Source of the DNA: Paraburkholderia domus
Lineage (GTDB): Bacteria > Pseudomonadota > Gammaproteobacteria > Burkholderiales > Burkholderiaceae
DNA: 64,000 nucleotides
Direction of reading: 5' to 3'
NCBI RefSeq assembly: GCF_905220705.1
Contig: NZ_CAJNAT010000016.1
Location: 99,260-163,259 of the forward strand
A program made the translations under genes and the position numbers. Within the stretch, counting starts at the first letter, position 1. Every line of letters starts with the position of its first letter. The notes under the pieces are model-generated. The model searched no databases. It was not told the origin of the DNA and worked only from the letters and a program-made list of their open reading frames with translations. Positions 16,791 through 26,340 of the stretch are shown here, piece by piece.

Positions 16791-19190
16791 ATGACCCGCG
16801 AATTCAACCCAGCGGCATCCGATTCCGCTCCGACGGAGCCGTCTTCCGAAGAGACGGGCACCGTCGAGCAGCCCCGTCTCACCGGTACGGCTGTAGCAGG
16901 AACGCAGGATCTGCCGTTTCCCAAAACGCCGACAGCCAGTCTCGCCGCGCGTACGCTGGCTGAGTCGAAGCACCAATGGCGCAGCAAAGCCACCCATCTG
17001 CGCGCTGACGCGCCGAACGTACTGATCATCATGCTGGACGACGTCGGCTTTGCGCATGCCGATACCGTTGGTGGTGCGATTCATACGCCGACACTCAGCC
17101 GCATTGCCGATTCCGGCGTGCGCTACAACGCGTTTCACACCACGGCTATCTGCTCGGCGACCCGCGCGTCGCTGCTGACGGGGCGCAACCACCATCGCGT
17201 GGAATCCGGAACGATCACCGAACTGGCGAGCGATTTTGACGGCTACACCGGCGAGATTCCGAAGACCTCGGCGACCATACCGGAAGTGCTGCAGCACTAT
17301 GGCTACAGCACGGCTGCATTCGGGAAGTGGCATAACACGCCGGCCCAGGACGTCTCCGCAGCAGGACCTTTCGACCGCTGGCCGACCGGGTGCGGATTCG
17401 ACCATTTTTACGGGTTTATGGGGGCGGAGTCCTCGCAATACGAGCCGAATCTGTATCGCAACACCACACCGATCGAGCGGCCCAACGATCCGAAGTATCA
17501 CCTGAGCGAAGACCTGGCGACTCAAGCCACAAGCTGGTTGCGCCAGCAACATGCGCTCGCGCCGGACAAGCCATTTCTGATGTACTGGGCGCCGGGCGCG
17601 GTGCATGGCCCGCATCAGGTCTTCGGCGAATGGTCGGATAAGTACAAGGGACAGTTCGACGGGGGGTGGGATGTCTACCGCGCGCAGGCCTTCACGCGTC
17701 AGAAGGCGCTTGGCTGGATTCCTGCCGACAGCGTGCTGACGCCGCGCCCGGACACGATGCCCGCGTGGGATAGCCTCAGCGACGATGAAAAGCGGTTTCA
17801 GGCGCGCCTGATGGAGGTGTACGCCGGGTTCCTCGAGCATGCCGACACACAGGCCGGCAAGGTCGTGGATGAGCTTGAGCGGCTGGGTCTGCGTGACAAC
17901 ACGCTGATCTTTTACGTGCTGTCGGATAACGGCGCCTCCTCGGAAGGCTGGAGTGGCACCATCAACGAAATGCTGACGCTCAATGGCGTGCCGATGCCTT
18001 TCGCGCAGCAGATGAAAATCCTCGAAGAGGAATATGGCGGCCTGCCCGCGTTGGGCGGTCCGAAGGTGGCGAACATGTATCACGCCGGCTGGGCCTGGGC
18101 TGGCGAAAGTCCGTTCCAGGGCACCAAGCTGGTGGCGGGATATTTCGGTGGGACCCGTGTGCCCATGGCAGTTTCCTGGCCCAAAGGCATCAAGGCGGAT
18201 GCCAACGTGCGTGGGCAGTTTCACCATGTCAACGATATCGCGCCGACTATCTACGACATCATCGGCATAACGCCACCTGAGTCGGTCGATGGCCTGAAGC
18301 AGGATCCGCTGGATGGTGTGAGCCTCGCGTATACGTTCGCCGACAGCGAGGCGGCTACGCAGAAAACGCATCAGTACTTCGAAGTATTCGGCAGTCGCGG
18401 GATCTACTCGGACGGCTGGATGGCGTCTGTTTTCGGACCGCGCGTGCCATGGTTGCCAGGCGCCTATGCCGCCTACGCGAACTGGAATCCGGATGACGAT
18501 GTGTGGACGCTCTACAAGCTCGACGACGACTACTCCCAGTCGAACGATATTTCGCGCGATTACCCGCAGAAGCTCGCGGAATTGAAGCAGAAGTTCGATA
18601 GCGAGGCGCGCGCCAATCACGTCTATCCGATCGGCGCGGGGTTGGGGCCGCTTCTCAATCCCGATGCGCGTGTCGGAACGACGCAGACTGAATGGCACTT
18701 CAATACAGAGGTCACGCGCCTGCCCGAATTCTGTGCGCCTAATCTGCGCGCGCGCAACAACCGGGTAACGGTCGACGTCGAGGTGGCCGCCGCGGGCAGT
18801 GGCGTGCTCTATTCGCTGGGTGCGGTAGCCGGTGGTCTGGTGCTCTATATGGACGACGGTTACCTCCACTACGAATACAACTTCCTGGGCGTGGTCAGAA
18901 CGCGCTTGCGTTCAGCTGACCGGATCGCGCCGGGTCCGCATCGGTTCGATCTCGAAACCGTGATGAGCGGACCGGCACCAGGAGGGGCTGCAACGTTGGT
19001 GATGGGCGTCGACGGTGCGGAAGTGGCGCGGGGCACGACACCGTTCACCGTTCCGCTAGCGTTCAGCGCGAGCGAAACCTTTAACGTCGGCGTCGACCTG
19101 GGTTGTCCGGTGACGCTGGATTATCGTGACCGTGCGCCGTTCCGGTTCGATGGCCAGATCAACGATGTCCATATCGTCTACCTGCCATGA
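16791..19190 (+). CDS. Type I arylsulfatase (formylglycine sulfatase)
   Basis: A 799-residue sulfatase of the alkaline-phosphatase fold. Metal-binding D83-D84 lie in IIMLDDVGFAHA; the nucleophile motif is C121-S-A-T-R125-ASLLTGR, a Cys-type site converted after translation to formylglycine. Further conserved parts are FGKWHN, the GAVHGPHQ region and SDNGASSEG. Residues from about 640 form a C-terminal beta domain. There is no signal peptide, so it probably acts in the cytoplasm. AGGAG precedes the ATG, and the stop overlaps the next gene. It would release sulfate from an imported ester; the radical-SAM maturase at 31073 can make the formylglycine. The usual Pro in CxPxR is Ala here, an accepted variant. 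Confidence 0.92.
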   Translation: MTREFNPAASDSAPTEPSSEETGTVEQPRLTGTAVAGTQDLPFPKTPTASLAARTLAESKHQWRSKATHLRADAPNVLIIMLDDVGFAHADTVGGAIHTPTLSRIADSGVRYNAFHTTAICSATRASLLTGRNHHRVESGTITELASDFDGYTGEIPKTSATIPEVLQHYGYSTAAFGKWHNTPAQDVSAAGPFDRWPTGCGFDHFYGFMGAESSQYEPNLYRNTTPIERPNDPKYHLSEDLATQATSWLRQQHALAPDKPFLMYWAPGAVHGPHQVFGEWSDKYKGQFDGGWDVYRAQAFTRQKALGWIPADSVLTPRPDTMPAWDSLSDDEKRFQARLMEVYAGFLEHADTQAGKVVDELERLGLRDNTLIFYVLSDNGASSEGWSGTINEMLTLNGVPMPFAQQMKILEEEYGGLPALGGPKVANMYHAGWAWAGESPFQGTKLVAGYFGGTRVPMAVSWPKGIKADANVRGQFHHVNDIAPTIYDIIGITPPESVDGLKQDPLDGVSLAYTFADSEAATQKTHQYFEVFGSRGIYSDGWMASVFGPRVPWLPGAYAAYANWNPDDDVWTLYKLDDDYSQSNDISRDYPQKLAELKQKFDSEARANHVYPIGAGLGPLLNPDARVGTTQTEWHFNTEVTRLPEFCAPNLRARNNRVTVDVEVAAAGSGVLYSLGAVAGGLVLYMDDGYLHYEYNFLGVVRTRLRSADRIAPGPHRFDLETVMSGPAPGGAATLVMGVDGAEVARGTTPFTVPLAFSASETFNVGVDLGCPVTLDYRDRAPFRFDGQINDVHIVYLP

Positions 19191-20815
19191 TCGATTACAT
19201 CGTCATTGGCGGCGGGTCGGCGGGCTGTGTGCTGGCAGCCCGCTTGAGCGAGGACCCCCAGGTTCAGGTTTGCCTGCTCGAAGCTGGCGCATCGGATAAC
19301 AACCCATTGATTCAATGTCCGGCCGGTCTCGCCGCGTTGATCCCGTATCCGATCTTCAATTGGGCGTTCAAGACGATTCCGAATCGCGGGATGAACGGCC
19401 GGATCGGCTACCAGCCGCGCGGCAAGGCGCTGGGCGGGAGTAGTTCGATCAACGGGATGATGTATATCCGCGGTGACCGGACCGACTACGATCAATGGGC
19501 TGAAGCGGGCAATGTCGGGTGGAGCTATGCCGAGGTGTTGCCGTACTTCAGGAAGTCGGAGAACAACGCGTTCTGGGGCAGCAATGCGTATCACGGCGCG
19601 GGCGGCCCGCTCAACGTAGCGGATGTACTGGAGCCGAGCGTCTATGCAAGAGCGTTCGTCGAGGCCGGCTTGCAGGCGGGTCATTTGCCCAATCCTGACT
19701 TCAACGGTGATCATCAGTTGGGCGTCGGACTGACGCAAGTCACGCAAAAGAACGGCGAACGCTGCAGTACGGCCAAGGCTTTCCTGACACCGAATCTCGG
19801 CCGGCCGAACCTGAAGGTCATCACCGGTGCGCAGGCGACGCGAATTGTGATGGAAGGCAAGCGTGCGGTCGGCGTCGAGTATCGACAAGGCAGCGCAATC
19901 AAAGTCCTGAAAGCCACGCAGGAAGTGTTGCTGTCGGCCGGCGCATTGCAGTCACCCCAGATTCTGATGCTGTCAGGCATAGGACCTGCCGCGAATTTGC
20001 AGCAGCACGGCATTGACGTGGTCCACGATTCACCGGGCGTCGGTCAGAACCTGCAGGACCACATCGATATCGTTCACAGCTATGAAGCCGGTGCGTCGCG
20101 CGGGCTGTTCGGACTGTCGCTGTCAGGTGTGTGGTCTGTGGCGAAGGGCATTCGCACCTGGGCGAAATATCGGCGCGGTGTGCTGACGTCCAACTTCGCC
20201 GAGGGCACGGGTTTCGTAAAGACGCGGCCGGAAGAAGCGCGCCCGGATGTGCAGCTCGTATTCATCGTTGCAAAGCTGATGGACCACGGCCGGAAGATAT
20301 TGCTCGGCAATGGCTATTCGGTTCACTGTGGCCTGTTGCGTCCCAAATCCCGCGGCAGCGTTTCATTGGCGAGTGCCGACCCGTTGGCGCCGCCGTTGAT
20401 CGACACGAACTTCCTCTCCGATCAGGATGATGTGAGCCGTCTGATTAGCGCGCTCAAACTCACGCGCGTAGTAATGCGTCAGCCGGCTCTGGCGCGATTT
20501 GGCGGCAAGGAGTCCAGAAACTCGGCGCGCGCACAGACCGACGCACAGATCGAAGCGTTCATTCGTAATCACGCTGACTGCGCCTATCACCCTGTCGGAA
20601 CCTGTCGCATGGGTAACGGTGCGCTCGATGTGGTCGACGATCGGTTGCGCGTGAAAGGGGTGCAGGGTTTGCGCGTTGTCGATGCGTCGATCATGCCGAA
20701 CATCGTGTCCGGCAACACCAATGCACCGACCGTCATGATCGCGGAGAAAGCCGCCGACATGATCAAGGCGGCGGCATCGGCGGCGACCCGAGAGGGAACA
20801 TGCTGCGCGTCCTGA
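19187..20815 (+). CDS. GMC-family FAD-dependent alcohol dehydrogenase
   Basis: A 542-residue flavoprotein. The N-terminal ADP-binding motif GGGSAGCVLAARLSE (8-22), the PROSITE GMC segments GRALGGSSSINGMMYIRG-like (GKALGGSSSINGM, about 82-94) and SAGALQSPQILMLSGIG, and the catalytic His pair region HPVGTCRMG and NTNAPTVMIAEKAAD are all present. It resembles choline dehydrogenase/AlkJ-type enzymes that oxidise primary alcohols to aldehydes and pass electrons to quinone. It overlaps the sulfatase stop by four bases, so it is a natural next step: oxidation of the alcohol freed by desulfation. Confidence 0.9.
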   Translation: MIDYIVIGGGSAGCVLAARLSEDPQVQVCLLEAGASDNNPLIQCPAGLAALIPYPIFNWAFKTIPNRGMNGRIGYQPRGKALGGSSSINGMMYIRGDRTDYDQWAEAGNVGWSYAEVLPYFRKSENNAFWGSNAYHGAGGPLNVADVLEPSVYARAFVEAGLQAGHLPNPDFNGDHQLGVGLTQVTQKNGERCSTAKAFLTPNLGRPNLKVITGAQATRIVMEGKRAVGVEYRQGSAIKVLKATQEVLLSAGALQSPQILMLSGIGPAANLQQHGIDVVHDSPGVGQNLQDHIDIVHSYEAGASRGLFGLSLSGVWSVAKGIRTWAKYRRGVLTSNFAEGTGFVKTRPEEARPDVQLVFIVAKLMDHGRKILLGNGYSVHCGLLRPKSRGSVSLASADPLAPPLIDTNFLSDQDDVSRLISALKLTRVVMRQPALARFGGKESRNSARAQTDAQIEAFIRNHADCAYHPVGTCRMGNGALDVVDDRLRVKGVQGLRVVDASIMPNIVSGNTNAPTVMIAEKAADMIKAAASAATREGTCCAS

Positions 20816-20920
20816 AGGCGGCTTGCCTCGCGATCTATGGATTTGCGCTGGCAAGCCTCGTTATGCCATTCGCCAGGCGCTGCGACGGCTCATCATCTTT
20901 ATCTCCAAAGGAGCAGAACC

Positions 20921-22054
20921 ATGGGTGTTCTCGACGGCATTCGCGTCGTGGAAATTGCCGGAATTGGCCCGGGGCCATTTTGTGGCATGTTGCTCGCTGA
21001 CATGGGTGCCGAAGTCATCCTGATCGAGCGCGCCGACGCCAACGATGGCGGCATGCTCGATCTCGGCAAGAGCGCTATCGTCAATCGTGGCAAACAGTCC
21101 ATTGCGCTGAATCTGAAGGACGCGCGCGCGATCGATGCCGTCCTGCGGCTTATCGAGGGTTCGGATGCGCTGATCGAAGGGATGCGCCCAGGTGTGATGG
21201 AACGGCTCGGACTCGGGCCGGACATGTGTTTGGCGCGCAATCCTCGCCTCGTGTACGGGCGCATGACGGGATGGGGGCAGACGGGGCCGTTGGCACAAGC
21301 CGCCGGACACGACCTGAATTACATCGCGCTCTCGGGCGCGCTGTGGTTCGCGGGCGAACCCGGCAACCGCCCTATGCCACCGCCCACGCTAGTGGGCGAT
21401 CTGGGCGGCGGCGCGCTGTATCTTGCGATGGGCGTACTTGCCGGCATCCTGGGCGCTCGCCGTACCGGTCATGGCCAGGTGGTGGACGCAGCGATCGTAG
21501 ACGGCAGCGCCAATCTGATGAACCTGCTCCTGTCAGTGCATGCCGCGGGGCATCAGCCGATCGAACGCGGCAGCGGCCTTCTGGACGGTCCGCACTGGAG
21601 CGGCACCTATGCGTGTGCCGATGGCCACTTTGTCAGTGTGCAGGCGCTGGAGCCGCAATTCAATGCGCTGCTCTTCAATAAACTCGGGCTCGGTGACGAT
21701 CCGGATTTCCGGCAGCCGTATCACCCGCACCGATGGCAGGCCCTGCGTGAACGGTTGGCCGCCGTGTTCGCGACGCAACCCCGCCAGCATTGGGTTGACT
21801 TGCTCGAAGGCAGCGATGCCTGTTTTGCACCGGTGCTAACACCGGTCGAAGCCATGACGCATCCGCATATGGCCGCTCGCGGCGTCTATGCCGAGCGCGA
21901 CGGCGTGTTGCAGGCCGCCCCGGCACCGCGTTTCTCCGCGACGCCGTCCGGCGCCTCTAACGCGGTACCGCAGCGTGGCGAGCATGGCGCTGCGATTCTC
22001 CGGACCATTGGTCTCAGCGAGAACGAAATCGCGCACCTGCTCTCCGTTCACTGA
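20921..22054 (+). CDS. CaiB/BaiF-family CoA-transferase or 2-methylacyl-CoA racemase
   Basis: A 377-residue class III CoA-transferase-fold protein. It begins with the typical MGVLDGIRVVEIAGIGPGPFCGMLLADMGAEVI N-terminus (written here only as its start, GVLDGIRVVE), has VYGRMTGWGQTGPLAQAAGHDLNY-like substrate-loop sequence (GWGQTGP, AGHDLNY), and GQVVDAAIVDG with the conserved Asp. GPGPFCGMLLADMG and the AGHDLNYIALSG motif favour the alpha-methylacyl-CoA racemase branch. A racemase would fit a methyl-branched substrate such as an isoprenoid or steroid side chain. AAAGGAG lies 8 bases before the ATG at 20921. It is in the sulfatase gene run. Confidence 0.87.
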   Translation: MGVLDGIRVVEIAGIGPGPFCGMLLADMGAEVILIERADANDGGMLDLGKSAIVNRGKQSIALNLKDARAIDAVLRLIEGSDALIEGMRPGVMERLGLGPDMCLARNPRLVYGRMTGWGQTGPLAQAAGHDLNYIALSGALWFAGEPGNRPMPPPTLVGDLGGGALYLAMGVLAGILGARRTGHGQVVDAAIVDGSANLMNLLLSVHAAGHQPIERGSGLLDGPHWSGTYACADGHFVSVQALEPQFNALLFNKLGLGDDPDFRQPYHPHRWQALRERLAAVFATQPRQHWVDLLEGSDACFAPVLTPVEAMTHPHMAARGVYAERDGVLQAAPAPRFSATPSGASNAVPQRGEHGAAILRTIGLSENEIAHLLSVH

Positions 22055-22085
22055 GGCCAGATCACACGCGACATATCGCCGGGAC

Positions 22086-22122
22086 CTGCGACTTCATTCC
22101 AATGACCTGTCGCAAGTCGCAG
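22086..22122. promoter_or_regulatory. Inverted repeat between CaiB-type gene and crotonase gene
   Basis: CTGCGACTT and AAGTCGCAG form a perfect 9-bp inverted repeat with a 19-nt spacer in the 155-bp gap. It may be an operator or a processing hairpin splitting the gene run into two transcripts. Confidence 0.4.
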
Positions 22123-22209
22123 TTCTCCATACGATCAGTACATTCGCCAATTTCTTGAGACCGGCGCATTCGTCGAGTGTCCTGATCACTAAAAAAGTAT
22201 GGAGATGTC

Positions 22210-22995
22210 GTGAACGAAGACGTTTTGCTGTACGACGTCGATGGGTCCGTTGCCCGTTTGACGCTGAATCGCCCGAAGGCGATGAATTCGCTGAACCTGG
22301 CCGTGCTGGCTGAGCTGGATCGCCGTCTGACGCAGATCGAAGCCGACGATGAAATGCGCGTGCTGGTGCTCACCGGTGCTGGCTCCGCTTTCTGTGCCGG
22401 CGCGGACCTGAAGGAAGTGCTGGCGGGCCAAAGCCTCGGTCCCGGTGAAGCGGATTTTCTCGACCGTGCGAACCAGGTATTTGGCCGGCTGCGCAATTTC
22501 CCCAAACCCGTGATCGCCGCACTGAACGGCGTCACGATGGCGGGCGGTCTGGAACTGGCCATGTGCGCGGACCTGGTGATCGCCGCTGAAAGCGCCACGC
22601 TCGCTGACGCGCATGCCAACTTCGGCGTGTATCCGGGCGCAGGCGGCGCGGCCGTTCTGCCGCGGCTCATTCCGCTCAACATGGCGATGTATCTGCTGCT
22701 GACCGGCAAGTCCCTGTCGGCCACCGAGATGAAGGCGTGTGGTCTCGTCTGCGAAGTGCATCCGGATGCGGAGCTGGCCGAGGCCGTGCAGAAACTCGCC
22801 TCGCACATCGCGCGAAAGAGCCCCATCGCATTGCGCCGCATGAAAGAAGTGGCGCGGCAATCCGCCGACAAAACGCGCGACGACGCCCTGCTGCACGAGC
22901 AGGTGATGCTGCGCCAGCACATGCGCACATTTGACTTCCACGAAGGCTTGCAGGCCTTCGCCGAAAAACGCGCGCCCCGGTTTCAAGGCCGCTGA
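22210..22995 (+). CDS. Enoyl-CoA hydratase/isomerase (crotonase) family protein
   Basis: A 261-residue crotonase. The CoA/oxyanion motifs are clear: AFCAGADLKE (about 60-69) and NGVTMAGGLELAMCADL (106-122). The first catalytic Glu (E115, in GGLE) is present, but the position of the second Glu, normally in PE before LG-xIPGAGG, is H135 here (ADAHANFGVYPGAGG). It therefore may not be a standard hydratase; isomerase, hydrolase or retro-aldol activity is possible. GTG start with GGAGA upstream. In the gene run it would act on the enoyl-CoA made by the acyl-CoA dehydrogenase at 24284. Confidence 0.88.
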   Translation: MNEDVLLYDVDGSVARLTLNRPKAMNSLNLAVLAELDRRLTQIEADDEMRVLVLTGAGSAFCAGADLKEVLAGQSLGPGEADFLDRANQVFGRLRNFPKPVIAALNGVTMAGGLELAMCADLVIAAESATLADAHANFGVYPGAGGAAVLPRLIPLNMAMYLLLTGKSLSATEMKACGLVCEVHPDAELAEAVQKLASHIARKSPIALRRMKEVARQSADKTRDDALLHEQVMLRQHMRTFDFHEGLQAFAEKRAPRFQGR

Positions 22996-23020
22996 TTCAC
23001 ATCGTAACGAGAACGGAAAC

Positions 23021-24262
23021 ATGAGTGATATTTATGTGGTCGGCGTCGGCATGACTGCCTTTGGGCGTCTGCTTGAAAAGTCCGTGTACGACATGGTCGG
23101 AGAGGCCGTAGGGCTCGCGTTGAAAGACGCTGGTTGCGACGCGGCCGACATTGGCTCCGCGTATTACGGGACCATGACGAACGGCCTGTTTCAGGGCCAA
23201 ACCGCCATCCCCGGTCCGATTGCGATGCGCCGCCTCGGCATTGAAGGCGTGCCGGTATTCACGGTGGAAAACGCCTGCGCCACGGGTTCATCGGCGTTCA
23301 ATCTGGCGACGCTGGCGTTGCGCTCGGGCACCTGCGATATCGCGCTGGCTGTCGGCGCGGAGAAGATGAATATCCCGGACAAGGCCAAGATGTTCTCGGC
23401 GTTCGACGGCGGCTGGGATGTGTCGACGGTGGAGCGGAACAAAGCAACGCTGCTCGCCATGGGCGAGGGTGTGACGCCGCCGCCAGGCACCATGTCGGAG
23501 CGTCCGTACAGCGTCTTCATGGACGTGTACGCCGCCATCTGCCGCAACCACATGCTGCGTTACGGCACCACGCAGCGGCAGATTGCTGCGGTTGCTGCGA
23601 AAAACCATCAACACTCGGTGCACAACCCGCTGGCGCAGTTTCAGCAGCCCTTCAGCATCGACGAGGTATTGGCGTCACCGCCGATCGCCTATCCGTTGAC
23701 CACTTTGATGTGCTCTCCCATTAGCGACGGCGCAGCGGCGGTCGTGCTGTGCAACGCAGCGGGCTTGAAGCGCCTCAACGGCGCGGCTCGCCGTGCGGTG
23801 CGCGTGCTCGCCAGCGTCGTGCAAACCGGCACCACGCGCGGCCTCGATGAGCCGCACAAGATCATTGCCCATCTCGCGGCCAAGAAGACCTACGAACAGG
23901 CCGGCGTGGCGCCTGCAGACGTCGATGTCGCGGAAGTTCACGACGCGTCCGCGATCGGCGAAATTCTCAATGCCGAGTCGTTGATGCTGGTGCCTTTCGG
24001 CGAAGGCGGACCGGCAGCGGAGCGGGGCGAATTTACGGTCGGCGGGCGCATGCCGATCAACCCGTCCGGCGGCCTCGAATCGAAGGGGCACCCCATCGGC
24101 GCAACCGGCCTCGGCCAGATCCACGAACTGGTGACCCAGTTGCGCGGCGAAGCGGACAAGCGCCAGGTGGACAACGCGCGCATTGCGATCCAGGAAAACG
24201 GCGGCGGTCTTTACGGTATCGAAGAAGCCGTGGTGGCCATCACGATTCTCGCCAAACAGTAA
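23021..24262 (+). CDS. Thiolase (SCP2/SCP-x type acetyl-CoA acetyltransferase)
   Basis: A 413-residue thiolase. The nucleophile is C86 in VENACATGSSAF; the C-terminal active-site pieces are HDASAIGEI and SKGHPIGATGLGQ with the second catalytic His, and a final GGGLYG. The SCP-x-like lipid-transfer thiolases of this group cleave branched or steroid side-chain 3-ketoacyl-CoAs as well as straight chains. The ATG at 23021 follows GAGAACGGAAAC; an earlier in-frame start would overlap the crotonase and lacks coding character. It is the last step of the proposed beta-oxidation set. Confidence 0.9.
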   Translation: MSDIYVVGVGMTAFGRLLEKSVYDMVGEAVGLALKDAGCDAADIGSAYYGTMTNGLFQGQTAIPGPIAMRRLGIEGVPVFTVENACATGSSAFNLATLALRSGTCDIALAVGAEKMNIPDKAKMFSAFDGGWDVSTVERNKATLLAMGEGVTPPPGTMSERPYSVFMDVYAAICRNHMLRYGTTQRQIAAVAAKNHQHSVHNPLAQFQQPFSIDEVLASPPIAYPLTTLMCSPISDGAAAVVLCNAAGLKRLNGAARRAVRVLASVVQTGTTRGLDEPHKIIAHLAAKKTYEQAGVAPADVDVAEVHDASAIGEILNAESLMLVPFGEGGPAAERGEFTVGGRMPINPSGGLESKGHPIGATGLGQIHELVTQLRGEADKRQVDNARIAIQENGGGLYGIEEAVVAITILAKQ

Positions 24263-24283
24263 GTCATAGAAGGAACCTGAGAG

Positions 24284-25441
24284 ATGGGATACGTATTCAG
24301 AACGGAAGAGCAACAAGGCGCGGTAGACGGACTGCGGCGCTATCTGGCAGACAAGGCCGATCCGCTGTTCAACAAGGAGTATCGCGACCGGTTCATGCCG
24401 AAGGAGCAGATGGGTGAGTTCATGCGTGAGCTGAGCGAATTCGGCCTGATCTCGGGTGTCGTGGGAGAGGAGCACGGTGGCCTGGGCCTCGATTGGCTCA
24501 CCATGATCATGTTGTTCGAAGAAGTCGCGGCCACCTCGATCGATTTGTCCGTGCCGGTGTTGATCAACAGCTTCGGTGCGCAGATGATCGCGAGGCTGGC
24601 TCCTGCGCACCTGCGCGAGCGCTATCTGCCGGGATTGCTCAAGGGTGAACTGTTCTGCAGCGCGGGTATCTCCGAACCGGACGTCGGCTCTAACGTGCTG
24701 GAGATCAAGACCCGCGCCCGGCGAGATGGCGATCATTACATCATCAATGGCGAGAAGACTTGGATCAGCAATGGCTCTTACTCGGACATTCTGATCTGCA
24801 CGTGCCGGACCGGTGACGATCCGCGCCGCGGCCTGACGCACTTTCTGCTCGACCGCAAAGAGCATCCGTATGAGGTCCGGGACATTCATAAGATCGCCTG
24901 GAACAGCCAGTCGACCGCGCAGATTTTCCTCACCGACGTCCGTGTTCCGGCCAGCAACATGCTCGGCAACGAAGGCGAAGCGCTGAAGAACACGCTTACG
25001 ATGTTCGAACGCTCGCGCGTTTTCGTGGCCGCCCAGGGTTTGGGTATTGCCCGGCGTGCGTTGGAAGAAGCGACGCGTTACGCCACGGAGCGCAAGCAGC
25101 ACGGCAAGGTGATCGCCGGGCATCAGCTGATCTCAGCGATGCTGGCTGAAATGGCCACGAACGTCGATGCGGCGCGTCTCTTGACGCAACGCGCGGCGTC
25201 GATGATCGAAGCGGGTGTGCCCGCCGAGATGGAAGCCGCTATGGCCAAATATTTTGCCTGCGAGGCCGCGGTGACAATCGCCCGCCAGGCGGTGCAGATT
25301 CACGGCGGCAATGGGGTCACCAAGGAGTTCCTGGTCGAGAAGCTGGCACGCGAAGCGATTGTTGCGCCGATTCCCGAGGGCACGACCCAAATCCAGCAAC
25401 TGATCATCGGGCGAGCGCTGACTGGGGTCAACGCGTTCTGA
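24284..25441 (+). CDS. Acyl-CoA dehydrogenase
   Basis: A 385-residue flavoprotein of the acyl-CoA dehydrogenase fold. FAD- and substrate-binding stretches are AGISEPDVGSN and GEKTWISNGSYSD (about 125-170), and the C-terminal signature QIHGGNGVTKEFLVEKLAREA with the FAD-binding helix (VQIHGGNGVTKE) is present. The family oxidises acyl-CoA to 2-enoyl-CoA and passes electrons to ETF. AAGGAA precedes the ATG and the gap to the thiolase is 21 bases, so they are cotranscribed. Substrate chain cannot be told from sequence. Confidence 0.92.
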   Translation: MGYVFRTEEQQGAVDGLRRYLADKADPLFNKEYRDRFMPKEQMGEFMRELSEFGLISGVVGEEHGGLGLDWLTMIMLFEEVAATSIDLSVPVLINSFGAQMIARLAPAHLRERYLPGLLKGELFCSAGISEPDVGSNVLEIKTRARRDGDHYIINGEKTWISNGSYSDILICTCRTGDDPRRGLTHFLLDRKEHPYEVRDIHKIAWNSQSTAQIFLTDVRVPASNMLGNEGEALKNTLTMFERSRVFVAAQGLGIARRALEEATRYATERKQHGKVIAGHQLISAMLAEMATNVDAARLLTQRAASMIEAGVPAEMEAAMAKYFACEAAVTIARQAVQIHGGNGVTKEFLVEKLAREAIVAPIPEGTTQIQQLIIGRALTGVNAF

Positions 25442-25511
25442 TGCGTGGCGGCGCTCACGGCGCCGTCAGTACCCGACACTTTCAAATTCTCAATTTCTAT
25501 TCGGATATCCC

Positions 25512-26288
25512 ATGCGTATTCAGGACAAAGTCGTCGTTATCACGGGCGGCGCGTCGGGGCTTGGCTTGGCCACTGCGCTCTACCTCACACAGGAAAAGGG
25601 CGCACGTGTCGCTATTTTCGATTTGAACGTAGAGGCCGGTGAAAAGGCGGTAGCCGACATCGGCGCCGATCGCGCGATGTTTGTACATACGGACGTCAGC
25701 AGCGAAGAGTCGGTGCAAAAGTCCGTCGGCGAGGTGATGGCCCGCTTCGGCGCGATTCATGTCTGTATCAACGGCGCCGCAGTACCGACTCCGTTCAAGG
25801 TGCTAGGCAAGGACGGCAAGGCCGCACCGCTCGCCAGGTTTGCGCAGACGACCGCGGTCAATCTCAACGGCGTGTTCAACGTCATGTCCAAATGCGCGGA
25901 GCAGATGGCGCAGAACGAAGCGGAATGCGGCGAAGAGCGTGGTGTGGTGATCAACGTCTCGTCTGGCGCCGCGTACGAAGGCCAGATCGGGCAGAGCGCC
26001 TATGCGGCGACGAAGGCAGGCGTGATCGGTCTGAACATGCCGGCCGCGCGCGAACTTGGCGCGATTGGCGTTCGCGTCAATGCGATCGCCCCGGGCCTGT
26101 TCCTGACGACCATGGTGGCAGGGCTCGACGAGAAGGTGCTGACGATGCTCAAGGAGCAGATGGAAGCGCCGAAGCGTTTAGGCGACATGCGCGAGTTCGC
26201 TCACTGCTGCGCGTTCATCATTGAAAACGCGTACCTCAACGGTGAAACCATTCGTCTCGATGCTGCGTCGCGCATGCGTGCGAAATAA
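25512..26288 (+). CDS. Short-chain dehydrogenase, 3-hydroxyacyl-CoA dehydrogenase type II-like
   Basis: A 258-residue SDR. It has the TGGASGLG cofactor motif (11-18) with D37 after the second strand (AIFDLN), favouring NAD, and the active site S-x12-Y-x3-K in VINVSSGAAYEGQIGQSAYAATKAG-type sequence (VSSG and YAATK). The 'VNLNGVFNVMSKCAEQMAQNE' style (LNGVFNVM) and overall length match the HSD17B10/FabG-like type II 3-hydroxyacyl-CoA dehydrogenases. That gives the missing hydroxyacyl oxidation step of the beta-oxidation set. It lies 70 bases after the acyl-CoA dehydrogenase. Confidence 0.9.
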   Translation: MRIQDKVVVITGGASGLGLATALYLTQEKGARVAIFDLNVEAGEKAVADIGADRAMFVHTDVSSEESVQKSVGEVMARFGAIHVCINGAAVPTPFKVLGKDGKAAPLARFAQTTAVNLNGVFNVMSKCAEQMAQNEAECGEERGVVINVSSGAAYEGQIGQSAYAATKAGVIGLNMPAARELGAIGVRVNAIAPGLFLTTMVAGLDEKVLTMLKEQMEAPKRLGDMREFAHCCAFIIENAYLNGETIRLDAASRMRAK

Positions 26289-26340
26289 GGATCGGTTGAT
26301 CCCGAACGTTTCAGCGTTGGTGCTGGAGGAGATTGAAAGA

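Noticed and set aside
16704..18869. 721-codon open frame on the minus strand opposite the arylsulfatase
   Set aside because: It is antisense to a gene with full sulfatase motifs, has no ribosome site, and its Arg/His-rich sequence is typical of the reverse frame of GC-rich coding DNA.
23675..25123. 482-codon minus-strand frame opposite the thiolase and acyl-CoA dehydrogenase
   Set aside because: It crosses the boundary between two clear genes and encodes no known motif.
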